From assembly GCA_963969395.1 (NCBI GenBank), contig OZ017798.1, forward strand, positions 3,472,001 to 3,536,000: 64,000 bases of DNA. The letters run 5' to 3'. Made by a program: the position numbers and the translations under genes. Positions 46,701 to 58,171 of this stretch are shown piece after piece (the stretch's first letter is position 1; each line of letters opens with the position of its first letter). This DNA is from Pseudoscleropodium purum. Its lineage: Eukaryota; Streptophyta; Bryopsida; Hypnales; Brachytheciaceae. Below the pieces are notes generated by a model. That model saw only the letters and a program-made list of their open reading frames with translations. It was not told where the DNA came from and ran no database searches.

Positions 46701-47479
46701 AGGTTTTTGCAAACCGCCCCCCAGTGCTACAAAAATCTTCCTAACTGTTTCCCCAACGACCTATTTAATCCCACTTGAGGAAGCTTCCTGAGATGCTGCA
46801 CTGCACAACCTTTGCAGGAAGGATCCAAATGAATGATTGTACGAATGATTGCCCTGTAGCTCCATTGATGAATTGTACACAGCAATATCAGTTTGTGGAC
46901 CTGCTTGTTACGTGCTTGTCTCTCAATCGAGACTACCACCTGGGACCCAACTTGGCAAAGCTGGCTGGCTGGCTGGCTGGCTTTTGTACGGATTGGAGTG
47001 AGAATATGCTCGTGCATCTGGGGATGAGCGCACATGTTTTGAATGGGGAAGGCAAGCCTGGGACCATGCCATGCCAAGCCAAGCCAGGTCAAGCGGCTCA
47101 CGACCGACTGTGAAGCCAGTGGACTGGACGGGAGCATGATGTTGTGATGGGATGGGCCTATGCCACGCTGCCAACGCCAGGGAATCATGTCACCCAAGCA
47201 GAAGAAGAGAGGAGAGGAAGGGAAGGGGAGGGGAGCGAATGTATGTAAAGTATGTATTCTGAAGTGGCAGCGGCGAATCTCAAATCCCGTGCCCCAGTTG
47301 AAAAAGTCACCAATTGTCACCAGTTGTCTCCATGGAGAAGTGCTTTTGAAGTGATCCGTGCATGAGTAATGGACAATTCATGGCCAAAGACAGTGCAGCA
47401 GCCGGTCCAGAGGTCAGGTCGTGGGATGGGAATGCGGCCTGGGATGGGAGCTCAGCATGGCACGGCACGGAAACGTCAT
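46701..47479. other. GC-rich non-coding block right of the AP2 gene
   Basis: It contains low-complexity runs: (CTGG)n at 46,961-46,982, 'gccaagccaagcc' at about 47,084 and a GGGGA/GGAAG purine run at about 47,206-47,234. Overlapping frames of up to 197 codons (minus 46,727-47,320) have no motif and run across the low-complexity tracts. It could be a distal regulatory or untranslated region. Confidence 0.3.
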
Positions 47480-47822
47480 AGTGATGATGATGACAAGATC
47501 GATTAGTTTGCCCCTCCCACGTCACATTAGAGACTTGGAAAGCGGCAAAGTAATTGAGAACAATAATGCAGATCAAGTTGTTCCTCCCATATGTCACAAT
47601 TGGAGACTTGGAAAAGGGGTGAAGTAATCTTGAAGAACAATAGTAATGTTGATGACAAGATAGGTCAATTTGCCCTTTCTACACCACAATCAGAGACTTA
47701 GAAAATGGCAAAGTAATCAAGAGCAATATTGAGCCATGCTGATGACAACAAGATCAATCAATTTGCCCCCTCCCATATCACAATTGAAGACTTGGAAAGG
47801 GGCAAATTAATCAAGAACTATA
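47480..47822 (+). repeat. Tandem array, about 86-bp unit, 4 copies
   Basis: Each unit carries 'gatgacaagatc' + 'ttgcccctccca' + 'cacaattggagacttggaaa' + 'ggcaaagtaat'. Unit starts lie near 47,482, 47,568, 47,651 and 47,740. GC content declines from the first copy to the last, as in a decaying array. Confidence 0.75.
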
Positions 47823-48135
47823 GGTTAGGAAAGAAGTCGTTTTGTTTTTGTGCCACATTATTGAATTTTGAATGTGTAGTATTGGTGTAGTGTAATACAC
47901 ATATTTAGACTCAGCCAAATTGTAACACAAAAAGAAGACCTATCCTATCATTCTAGACTAGGTAATGTGAAAGCAAAACCTCATTATGAGAAATAACATG
48001 GAGAGCCTTGAGTCCTACATTGTGTGAAAGAACATGCTCTATTTCATCCATTAGGAGAGTGACACCTATGTCAAATCAACTCCATCAAGGTTACTAAGCA
48101 ATTGTACCTTGATAACAAATCATCCACCTACTTAA

Positions 48136-49080
48136 CCCCTAAAGCTCTAAATTGTCTTTCTTGCTAACATAGCAATTTGGGGTAGCTCACTATAAAAAAA
48201 AATTTAATTTTTTTTTCTTTGAAATTTTTGCACAACATGTGCCCAATTGGTAGCTTTAAGGTCCAACAATTTTCATAACTTTTGACTACATAGTTAAAAA
48301 TTTATAGAATGATATGTAATTTTCATTGCTCAACAAGCAAGTTGGGTAGCTCAAATAAAATTCATAAAAAATCACTTTTTTTTATAAATAAAAATTTTAA
48401 ATTGTTTTTCAAGATTTTTGTATACATCAAAAGATTTGAATCATTCCATTTTGATTAATGAGATGAAAGTTATGAGGAGTTTTAGTTTCCCAATAGTAAT
48501 AAAATCTCTACTCTAAAATTAACTTTGAAGTCCTTTATTTGACTCAATTTTCAATATTTTTTGAAAAAAAATCATAGAATGTAGATTGTTTATTACAACA
48601 TTACAACCATTGGGATTGACATTTTTCAATTCCATAAATAAATTCTTAACAATTTAGTATTTTGAATCATTCTATACTTCTTTCTACTTACTATTTTTTT
48701 CCTATATGTTGCATAATTCAAAATGATTTGAATTTTTTTAAGCATGTAGCCAATTTGCCTTGAAGAATGAATTCAAAGAATACCACTATTTTGAACATTT
48801 TTTCATAAAAATGTGACCTTATGAAGTATGGGCCCTACAAGTACCCAGGTTCTTGTAGGGCCCCAAACAAAAAATTTGTCACTTCAAATGCTAATATCTT
48901 GCAATTTACACAATAGAAATTTCTAAAAAAAATTCCACATCTTTTCAAACCAACATACTACAAAGATCTTGTAGTTCCATATGTCCAAAAGTGTTTTTTT
49001 TTTTTCAAAATTTGGTACTTGAACTAGAAATGGCAATTTTGGAGTGTTTTGGATGAAAACATAGTCAAAAACCTTTGAGA
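48136..49080 (-). mobile_element. TTAA-type element, family A copy in inverse orientation (945 bp)
   Basis: TTAA (48,132-48,135) is followed by CCCCTAAAGCTC. The other end is ...CAAAAACCTTTGAGA followed by TTAC. Reverse-complement phrases of the family run throughout: 'actagaaatggcaattttgg' near 49,022, 'cattttgattaatgagatga' near 48,450. Non-coding. Confidence 0.6.
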
Positions 49081-49791
49081 TTACCATTAGATGTTTTTCA
49101 GCCTACAATTCCTAGATTCTAGGACTACACTACAACAACCACTTGATGTGGCAAAGAGACTTCCACATCATATATATATTAAAAAAAAATTTGATAGCAA
49201 TTGTTCTTTAATTGTTGGGGGATCAACATTAAGAATGAGCTTGAAACGGTCCTCCCAGCCTTCCAAAAAACATCTAATGTTTTGAGCATTCAAAACATAG
49301 TCATAGTGCAAATTATTCTACATGCACAACTTCTATGTATGGTTGGAGTGAGTTCTTGCTTAACCATTCAAGGGTTGTAGGGAACTATATATATAGTAGT
49401 ACGATATTTGACTCTAAGAATTTAAATTGTGTACTAAAAATATGGCAAGACAAGCACCATTAGATTGACAATTCAATAGTTAGCATCATTCACATTGTAA
49501 CATCTAAACCTTATTGAGTTCAAATGCAAATACTGTGCATGTTGAATACGTGGCCATTTTCATAGCTTCTAAGACATGTAAGAATTGCAATAATGATCCA
49601 AATATAGAGTGTTATATGTCATTGGATCTAGCTCATCATGAAACCAAAATTTTGTCACTAATGTAAATTTCTTTTTAAGCCCTTTCAATGTCAATACAAA
49701 AAAAACATCATGTTTTGTCCAAAATTGGACCTCCTATTCCAAACCATTAAGGGTTAACCTAAAAAGCTCCAAGACCAAGTATATGGGTGAT
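49081..49791. other. AT-rich intergenic DNA, nothing defined
   Basis: No gene. A possible decayed CCATTAAGGG|TTAA end is at about 49,744-49,757. Confidence 0.3.
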
Positions 49792-50048
49792 CATGGTTGT
49801 CATAACGGGTGAGTTAGGGTCATCGGACCACACAGACGGACGGTCCGGATGGCTTTAATTTTGTAACTTGTGCAATTTTGCGGAATGACATGTCACCTCG
49901 TCCGCGCCCAACATGTTCCTTAATCCACATGGCATCCACGTGGCCTATTTTTCCGTTATCAAAAAGTCAACTATGTGTTGATTGTATCGGACGGGCGGGA
50001 CCTCTAATGGACGGGCGAACCGGACGTCCGTCCACTATGACAACCATG
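49792..50048. mobile_element. hAT-like element, 257 bp, GC-rich, with perfect 8-bp target duplication
   Basis: The ends CATGGTTGTCATA and TATGACAACCATG are inverted repeats. The identical flanking octamers TGGGTGAT are at 49,784-49,791 and 50,049-50,056. The interior is conspicuously GC-rich for this neighbourhood, with repeated GGACGG/CCGTCC subterminal motifs of the kind hAT transposases bind. The first ten bases are the same as those of the 88-bp element at 7,326. A 72-codon frame crossing the right end is not meaningful. Confidence 0.85.
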
Positions 50049-50590
50049 TGGGTGATGAACATTTTTGAGAGCTCAATGAAATACAATATGAAATAGATGA
50101 AGCACATCCAAGTATCTTGAACAACTACTTTTGTCTATTCTTCAATCATGCCACTAACTTAATCACTCAATGTTTTATGACTTTTATGCAAGGCTTGAAA
50201 CCAATTCATGTTTAGTAGGGAAGAAATAAAAACTTGCATGAATGAAGATTTTTGTCTAAGAATTTGTGAGCCAAAATTAGTTTTGCCTCAAAAGTTCCAA
50301 ATTTGCACTCCCTCTTCTATTAAGCTTTTTTAGGGTTTATGAAAGTTTATGCATGTCTCATGGAGAATTTTGTTTTTCATGTTTAACTCATAATCCAATT
50401 TTTAAATAATACATGATGTAAGTGATTGTATCTAATTGCAACTTTTATGTAAAATCAACAAAATAAATTATTGCCTAAAATTTCGAACAATTGATTATGG
50501 TGATATATACTATCAAAACAAGATATTATAGGGTTGGTTTTAGATACATGTATACTTAGAGTTTTCTAAACTCCTTATTTTTCCTAATAT

Positions 50591-51821
50591 CACTACAAAA
50601 AAAAGGGGTGTTTTAAGTGAGTTTTTAACCTCTCACTGCCCGAGGCTATTTTCGGTTCCAAAACATTAGTGCTTTTGAAGCAATGTAGATGTATATGTCA
50701 CTAAGTTATAAAGATTTCAACCATACAATCTTGTAGTGAACATGTAGATGATGTGAATCAAATTTGATTCACATCATAACTTTTTGGATTGATATGAAAT
50801 TTGTGAATCATTTGACCGTATAGATTGAAAGATTATAATGTTTTAGTGTTCAAAAAAGATGCTAAAGTTTTCTTAGCAACACACTTGGAAATGAAAATTC
50901 GATTTTGAAACTTACTCAAATGAAAAAATTTGAAACTACAAAGTGATTCAAAACTAGCATACAAATACATTGAAGAAAAAAATATCAATAAATTGACTTG
51001 ACTTGTTTGCAAAATGGCTTGCAAATGTCAAAAAATAGGCAAGAAAAGTTGCAGAAAACACATCTAAGGCTGAACCTCCTACTAAAATGCTTCTCAGTCC
51101 CTCATAACTTTTTGGATTGATATGAAATTTTAACCACACAAACTAGACTAGTATACACAACTTTTCCAAATTTATTTTGATTGAAAACGGACATTGTATA
51201 GAGAAGAAACAAGCCACCGAAGTTCGCTGTAATCCAAAAATGTTGGGATTTTGAACTTCAAATTGCTCCCAACCATTCAAAACAACTTGGATTTACATGA
51301 AAATTTTACCACAATAATTAGACTTCATGGGAAATATAAAGCAAATTTTTTTATTGAAAACAAACATTGGATGAAGGAGATACAACCCCCCAAAGTTTCA
51401 GCCATCAAATGCAATTTGGTAGACTCAAATGGAACATGTGAACTTTGATTGGCCTCAAATTAATCAATTCATCTTGGATCAATCTATAAATTCTACCAGA
51501 CAAATTAGAAGAGAAAGTGAAAATTTTCCAACAAATTTTATTGAATTTGGACATTGGATGCAAAAGTTACAACACTTTGAATTTGACTTGAAACTTTGTG
51601 AGGACGCTTTTGGTCCCTTTGGGCAGTGAGGGGTTAAGTATAGTCCTAGACATAAGATTATAAGTAATAACCTTTAAGGAGATTTTCAGCAAAACTTTCC
51701 TAAAAACACATGTATTTTTAGTAAATTTTTACTATAAATTTCCTTAAAGGTTTTTACTTATAATCTTATGTCTAGGATTGTACTTAAAAACTCACTTAAA
51801 ACACCCCTTTTTCTTATAATG
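50591..51821. mobile_element. CACTA-like hairpin MITE, split by a TTAA element
   Basis: The left end CACTACAAAAAAAAGGGG and right end (inverse) CATTATAAGAAAAAGGGG are flanked by TAT at 50,588-50,590 and 51,822-51,824. Removing the inserted 50,629-51,633 element and one TTAA leaves 222 bp. Its two arms pair for about 88 bp, including GGGGTGTTTTAAGTGAG and CCTAGACATAAGATTATAAG. Three-base duplications and CACTA ends fit the CACTA (En/Spm) superfamily. Confidence 0.8.
50629..51633 (+). mobile_element. TTAA-type element, family E copy 2 (1,005 bp), nested
   Basis: TTAA (50,625-50,628) is followed by CCTCTCACTGCCC; the other end is GGGCAGTGAGGGG followed by TTAA (51,634-51,637). Twelve of 13 terminal bases pair. 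The host hairpin's intact right arm has a single TTAA at this position, so the duplication is seen directly. The interior holds three diverged 180-bp-type modules at about 51,104, 51,280 and 51,470 ('tggattgatatgaaatttt' ... 'ttgaaaacggacattg'). The small plus frames at 51,251-51,629 are within these modules and not credible as genes. Confidence 0.8.
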
Positions 51822-51824
51822 TAT

Positions 51825-52217
51825 GTATTCAAAAAGTATCTACTAACTAAACTACTAAAATGAATAAGTCCTCTTTCAATTCTTGCAAAATTTAATAATA
51901 GTAATTATTCTCATATGATTTTGTAGAACATAAAAGGAGTATAATTTACCTAAAAAAATTTCAACAATGTATATTTTCTTCAGTTCCTTCTTTAGTAGTG
52001 ACGGGTCATAATATAAATGGACTTTGAAATTTATCGATGTTATTATAAAACTTGTAAGTGGACATTAATTATAAGATAGCTTGTTAAATCATATGCAACA
52101 TTATTGGAGAGTGTTAAGCAAAATAGTTCTTATTCTGTATAACACAAAAGTGAATTTATACTACATATTGAATATTGAAATCTCTTAGAATGATTCTAAA
52201 AGAGTTGTCAATTTATT
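51825..52217. other. AT-rich intergenic DNA, nothing defined
   Basis: No gene or element end seen. Confidence 0.3.
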
Positions 52218-52221
52218 TTAA

Positions 52222-53088
52222 CCCCTTAGGGACTAGACATTCAAATTTCAAAAAATAAATGAATACAAATACATTCTAAGGACACAAAATTGAATCTTTT
52301 TGACCCTCAATTTTTTTTAAAGATTCTTGTATGAGTAAATTCTTTCATGTTTAGAGGCCCAAAATTGCTTCAAAATACTAATTTTCAAAGTAAGGCTAAA
52401 TTCTTCATCTAACAAATCAAACCATAAACTTTGTACTCAAGAATGTGTAGATCCTACAATTTGCAAACTCTCCATAATATGTTGAGAATTTATACAAAAA
52501 AATTCAACAAAAAAATTTCATAATCATACTTCAAAAAAGAATCAGTAGGAAAAAGTAGAAAAAAGTAGAGAATGTTTTAAAACATGAAATTGTTGAGAAT
52601 TTAGTTATGGAATTGAAAAATCCCAATCCCAATGGTTGTAATGTTGTAATAAACAATATACGTTGTATGATTTTATTTTTTTTCAAAAATATTAGAAATC
52701 AAATTTAATAAAGGACTTCAAAGTTTATTTTAGAATAGAGATTCCATAACCATCAACAAACTAAAACTCCTCATAGCTTTCATTTCATTAATCAAAATAA
52801 AACAATTCAATGCTTTTTACATATATATAAATGTGGAAAACCAATTTCAAATTTTTTTTCTTACAAAAGTGACTTTTTCTATTTTTCCTAGGCTCCAAAA
52901 GAAACTATATATTATACAATAAATTTTTAAATCATGGAGTCAAAAGTTATGAAAATTATTGCATTGTAAAACTACTCTTTGACCATGTGTAGTATAAAAT
53001 TTTCAAAGAAAAAAAATGAAAGTTCCATTCACAAATGGATGACCCGATATGTTATGTTGTCAAAAAATGCTACTTGATCCTTTAGGAG
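52222..53088 (+). mobile_element. TTAA-type element, diverged family A copy (about 867 bp)
   Basis: TTAA (52,218-52,221) is followed by CCCCTTAGGGACTAG. The right end ...GATCCTTTAGGAGTG is followed by a decayed site. The right two-thirds match family A ('ttatggaattgaaaaatccc', 'aaggacttcaaagtttattt'). Its last 100 bp match the end of the 15,628 copy, so these two form a subgroup. Confidence 0.55.
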
Positions 53089-53429
53089 TGAACATTTGTA
53101 TGGTTCAAACTCTAAAGACTTTGTTTTATAAATATTCTATAATTCAAAGGATATTAATAGGTCTAACCTCAAAAGTAACTTTTTTAGTTTAAAAAATGAC
53201 CATTCTAAAACAACTTGAATAAGAACTACAATCAATTTTAGAAACAAGTTTCAATTTTTGGCTTCTAATTTTATTGAAAAATATATGTTTGTGTTCAAGT
53301 TGATCTACCACATGGATATGATAAATAGACTATATTTTTTCCCACATTAAGAGAGATTATAAAATTGAAATCTAAATAGAACAACCTCAATTGATTTTAA
53401 ACAGATCTTAATTAGTAACCAATTTTTTT

Positions 53430-54120
53430 CTTCTTAAAATCTAACAAAGTTCAATAAAGAGCACATTAAGATGAAAAGTGCTCGATTCTCCTCTTGGCAC
53501 CAAGAGGTCCTAAGCAACAAAAAGTGATTAATCAAATGACTACCTAATCAAAAATGGAAGAATTGAACTCTCAAAAGGGCCCACAAAAAGACAATGATCA
53601 ACTAATCAACACTTTGGTGTAATTCAACTCATTTTTTACAAAAATAATCCATGTCAACCAAGTATTTTCTTCCAAAATCTTAACAAGTTCAATTACCAAC
53701 ACATCAAGATAGAAGTATAGGTATCTCCCATTTGCCTTAAAAGGACCCATTCTATTACAAGGTAGTGATCAACAAAAATGAAATTCAATGCAGCTAAGCT
53801 CTTCCACAAATAATGAATTCCTATGAACAAATTTTTGTTTCTAAAATCTAAACAAGCTTACCAACTTGCAAATCAGAAAAAGAAATGTTGGTATCTTTCT
53901 ATTGACCCTAAGAAGATCCATGATGCTAAAAAACAATGATCAATCAAAATAAAATTAAAGGTAACAAAGATCATTATATATAAAAATAATTCTTATTAAC
54001 AAATTTTTTTTTTAAAATCTAAGGAAGTTCAACAACAATGCATCAAAAGAAAATTATTGGTAGCCTCCTATTAGCCCCAAGAAGACCGACATTACTATAT
54101 GATAGTGATCAACCAATATT
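53430..54120 (+). repeat. Tandem array, about 168-bp unit, 4 diverged copies
   Basis: The phrase 'aaaatctaacaaagttcaa' followed by 'cacatcaagatgaaa', a CTCCTATTGGCACCAAGAGG-like segment and 'agtgatcaac' recurs. Starts are near 53,432, 53,679, 53,841 and 54,012. The first unit is longer by about 80 bp. No coding potential. Confidence 0.6.
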
Positions 54121-54499
54121 CTATGCAAACTTATTTTCATCTCCATTCATCTTTCACATCAATTGAATTCATCATTTTCATAATGTATACTTCTAATTTT
54201 TTAAACACAACATTGAAAATTATAATTTTCATCTGAATTCTACATAACCTTGGCAATAGGTTCATGGTAATAGGTCTATAGTCATAGATACAAAAATTTA
54301 CTGAAAATAATAAATTTTGATCAAAATTTTAAGATGGGATGTATTTTAGAAATACTAGTAAATTTTTTTGAGCTTTTTCAAATTTCTGAGCTCAATGCTC
54401 ACATAATCCCTACTCACTGCTCACAAGTTCATGCTCACAAAATAGCACTACTACTTTGATATCCATACCTTAAGTCAAGTTATCTATTTTGTTTGTTGT

Positions 54500-57400
54500 G
54501 GTGCAATCTCTGGAATTGTATGTCTCCTACGTCATATTTCTAATACCATTAGAAAGCCATTGGCAAGGCTGGATGAGCGGGCTTTGATTCACGACATTTG
54601 GACATACGGTGTGAAAGTTTTTGAATTTCAGATTTTTTATGAATTAAACAATTAGAAAACTACTTCTTCTTTTATTTTGATCATTGCAATGCTATGGGGC
54701 ATATTAGTCTATACCTTAAATTAAGTTGTTTGTTCTATTTTGTTTGTTTGATATATTGAGATTTGACAAACGGTAAGGCATCCAGTGGCATTCCTAGTTT
54801 CATTGGAAAGTTTTTTGCAAGGAGGGGTGAAAATTGAATTAAATTATCTTTTATTTTGGAAAAAAAAACATAACTTTTACATCACATATCCAAACACCAC
54901 AAAACAAAGCCTTTGCGCTCGTTCATACCTAAGGCTTTCTATTTATACTAGTTTCACTGCATTTGAACCTATGGTGTGAAAGTTATGGATTTTTTTAAAT
55001 TAAAAACTTAGATGAAATTATCTTTTATTTTGGAAAAAACATAAATTTCATATTACATGTCTAAATGCAATAAAACAAACCCCTTTGTGCATGAAGCTTT
55101 CTATTTGTACTAAGAACGCAATCTCTTACACTATAATATGAAAGTTATTGAATTTCAAAGTTTTAATGAATTAGAAAATTAGAAAATTATTTTTTACTTT
55201 TATTTTGGTTGTAATAATGGAATAGGGTACACTAGTCAACATCCTTAAATTAATTTGGTTGTTTGTTTTGTTTGCTTGATATTTTGAGATCTAATAAACC
55301 ATGAAGTGCTTGGTAGAGTTCTTGGTACCGCTCAAAAGCTCTTTGTTCAAAGGGGTGCACGGACTTTGTTTTATGGCATTTCGACTTACGGTGCAAAGTT
55401 GTCGAGTTTCAAAGTTTTTATGAATTGAAAAATATAATTAAATTATCCTTTATTTTGGAAAATTCATAACTTTTGCATTGCATATCCATATACCACAAAA
55501 CAAAGTCTTTGCACTCCTTCCTAGGTAACACTTTCAAATCATGCCAATTTTGTGGCATTTGGACCTATAGTATAGAAGTTATGGATATTTTTAATTGAAA
55601 AATTGAATTGTTGAATTTCAGAGTGTGAAAATTATGGAATTTCAAAGTTTTTATGGATTAAAAAATGAAAAAATTAATTTTACTTTTATTTTGGTTGTGG
55701 CAACAGCACAAGGCGCACTAGTGAATACCTGAAGTTAGGTTTTTGTTTTTGTTTTTTTTGTTATGTTGAGATATCTTGGACCATGAGTCTACCAGTTATG
55801 TTCTTTAATCCTTTAAAGACTTGATCCATTGCGAAATGGTCAAACTTCTTATCTAAGCTAATTTTAGCCTTTTTAATAGTGTTCAAACAAAAATTTGATA
55901 TTTTTACTACTTGAAACTCTGAATTCTATATCACTTTGAGAAATTGCAATTTGTTTCATGAAAATTTCTAATTGTTATCATATTTGTTGCAAAAAAAATG
56001 AACTTAAATGAGTAAAAATAGAAAAAAGAATCCACATTATTTAAAATTTTCTTGGGAGGTAAAAGTAGCAATGGAGATTGGCATGAAAATTTTTTAATTG
56101 GTTATTTTATTTTTTACACCCAAAATAACTACATCAAATACCTTGGAGTCAAATTCAACTATTAAACCAAATTTATCCTTTTATTTAATTAATGTACAAA
56201 AAATTCTATTTTTTGCTAGTAGAAAAATATAATTTCTATTTATTTTGTATTTTTCCATAACTTTGAAGGAAAAATAAAATTATTGTGATTTTCCAAAGCT
56301 AAAGGGGGAAATAAAATAATATCTAATACAATATATATTAGAATAATCTATAATTTTTATTGTAAATGAAGAGTAGAGTGAAAAACATAATGTTATAATT
56401 TAAATTCAAAATTATTTATTTATTTTTTAAATATGAATGAAAAGCACACCATATTGTGTTATTTGGATTTTAACATAGGGAGCTTTCAATTGCAATAACT
56501 CTTTCAATTTTTGACATTTTTCAAAAAATTTAAATGGAATGTAAACAAACTTGTCAAGATTTTTTTTCTTAGTTGAAATCAAATTCCAAAAATAGTTATC
56601 TTAAAAGTTGTAATTGAGGTTGACCAAGGTGCATCCACTTTTTAGATGCTTGTGCGTTTAAGGGTTAAATTGTTGAAAAGCCTTTGGCAAGAAGGGGGTC
56701 CATGGGCTTTGTTTTGAGGCATTCCAACCTATAGTGTGAAGATTATTGATTTTTAATTTTTAAAGTTTTTATGAATTTAAAAAAATTAGAAAATTACTTA
56801 TCTTTTTCTTTAAACCATATCAACAACATAGGGCATACTAGTTAGTACCCTTAAATTAGGTTGTTTTGTTTTGTTTGTTTGTATGTTGAGATCCAATAAA
56901 ATATGAAGCATCCAATGGCATTCTTGGTATTGCTCAAAAGCTCTTTGTTCAAAGGGATGCATGGACTTTGTTTTTTGGCATTTTGACTTACAATGCAAAA
57001 GTTATTGAATTTCAAGGTATTTATAAATTTGAAAATAAAATTACATTATCTTTTATTTTGGAAATTTCAAAATTTTAGCATTGCATATCCAAATGCCATG
57101 AAACAAAGTCTTTGCACTCTTTAGTGGGTAAAGCTTTCTATTCATGCCTATTTTGTAGCTTTGGGACCTATAGTATAGAAGTTATGGATTTTTTAAATTA
57201 AAAATTGGATTATTGAATTTCAAAGAGTGAAAATTATAGAATTCCAAAGTTATATTATTATTAATGAATTAAAAAAAATTTAAAAATTATTCTTACTTTT
57301 ATTTTGGGTGTAGCAATTGTACAAGGTACACTAATCTAAAACTCAAGTTAGATTGTTTGTTTTGTTGGATATGTTGAGATCTAATAAATTGTGAGTTCCT

Positions 57401-57790
57401 TAATTATGTTCTTTGCATCATTGAAAAGCTCTTTGCAAGAAGGGGTGTATAGACTTTGTTTTGTGGCATTTGAACCTATAGTATAAAAGTTATTGAACTT
57501 TAAAGTTTTATAAATTAAAAAATTGAATTAAATTATCTTTATTTTGAGAAAACCATAGCTTTTAGATTGCATATCCAAATGCAACAAATCAAAGCCCTTG
57601 CATTCTTTTGTATATAAAACTTTCCATTTGTATCAAGAACACAAACTCTCACACAACAACAAAGTCCTTGGCACTCCTTCATGCATAAAAGATATTGAAT
57701 TTTAAAAAAAATCACAAATTAGAAAATTATTTTTACTTTAATTTGGGTTGTGGCAATGGCACATGCTAAGGCACATTAGTCTAAACAAAG
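54500..57790 (+). repeat. Tandem array, about 480-535 bp period, AT-rich
   Basis: Markers recur in order: 'tatgttgagatctaat' (54,750; 55,285; 55,765; 56,882; 57,367), 'gctctttgcaagaaggggtg', 'tttgtggcatttgaacctat', 'gcattgcatatccaaatgcc', 'caaagtctttgcactcctt' and 'ttggttgtggcaa...cac'. A full unit has two half-units; at least one half-unit is present alone near 56,700. The array is interrupted by a TTAA element at 55,809-56,664. Confidence 0.7.
55809..56664. mobile_element. TTAA-type element nested in the tandem array (856 bp)
   Basis: TTAA (55,805-55,808) is followed by TCCTTTAAAGACTTGATCC; the other end is GTGCGTTTAAGGG followed by TTAA (56,665-56,668). Uninterrupted array units read 'gttctttgcatcattgaaaagc' where this one reads 'gttctTTAA[insert]TTAAattgttgaaaagc'. 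The sequence shows an insertion with TTAA at both junctions. Non-coding, AT-rich. Confidence 0.7.
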
Positions 57791-57949
57791 GCATAGTGCA
57801 TGAATACAATATGCCCAATATACATAACCTTAAATCTTCACAAGTATATAAGTTTTTTCTACTTATTTAATCTTTTCTTTGGATACCAAGATTATATTGT
57901 GAAGAATCTCATATTTAAATTGAGACACTAATTTGAAGAAACATACAAA

Positions 57950-58171
57950 TATTCATATTAAAATATTGTGTTTTATGTAACAAGCCCTAATTTTTTTTAA
58001 CGCATTTTAGGTGATGTCCAATGCAAAAACCTCATGTTTTCATGTCAACAAAAATGTCCAATGTAACATCAATGTTGACATGGAACATGAGTTTATTGCA
58101 TTGAACATCACCTAAAAATGTGTTATAAAAAAATTATGGCTTTTCACATAAAATGTAGGTTTTTTATAGTC
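57950..58171. mobile_element. CACTA-like hairpin MITE, diverged (about 222 bp)
   Basis: The arms pair over most of their length: AACGCATTTTAGGTGATGTCC against its inverse near 58,100, and TTTTATGTAACAAGCCC near 57,970 against its inverse near 58,135. The right end TTTTTTATAGTC is one base from the family end TATAGTG. The internal phrase 'catgttttcatgtcaaca' matches the 60,038 element. Left end decayed. Confidence 0.5.

Noticed and set aside
46727..47320. 197-codon minus-strand open frame right of the AP2 gene
   Set aside because: Spans CTGG and purine low-complexity tracts; no motif and several competing frames.
53430..57790. Regular repeats considered as a CRISPR array
   Set aside because: Units are long, diverged and contiguous with no constant-length spacers; context is plant nuclear DNA.
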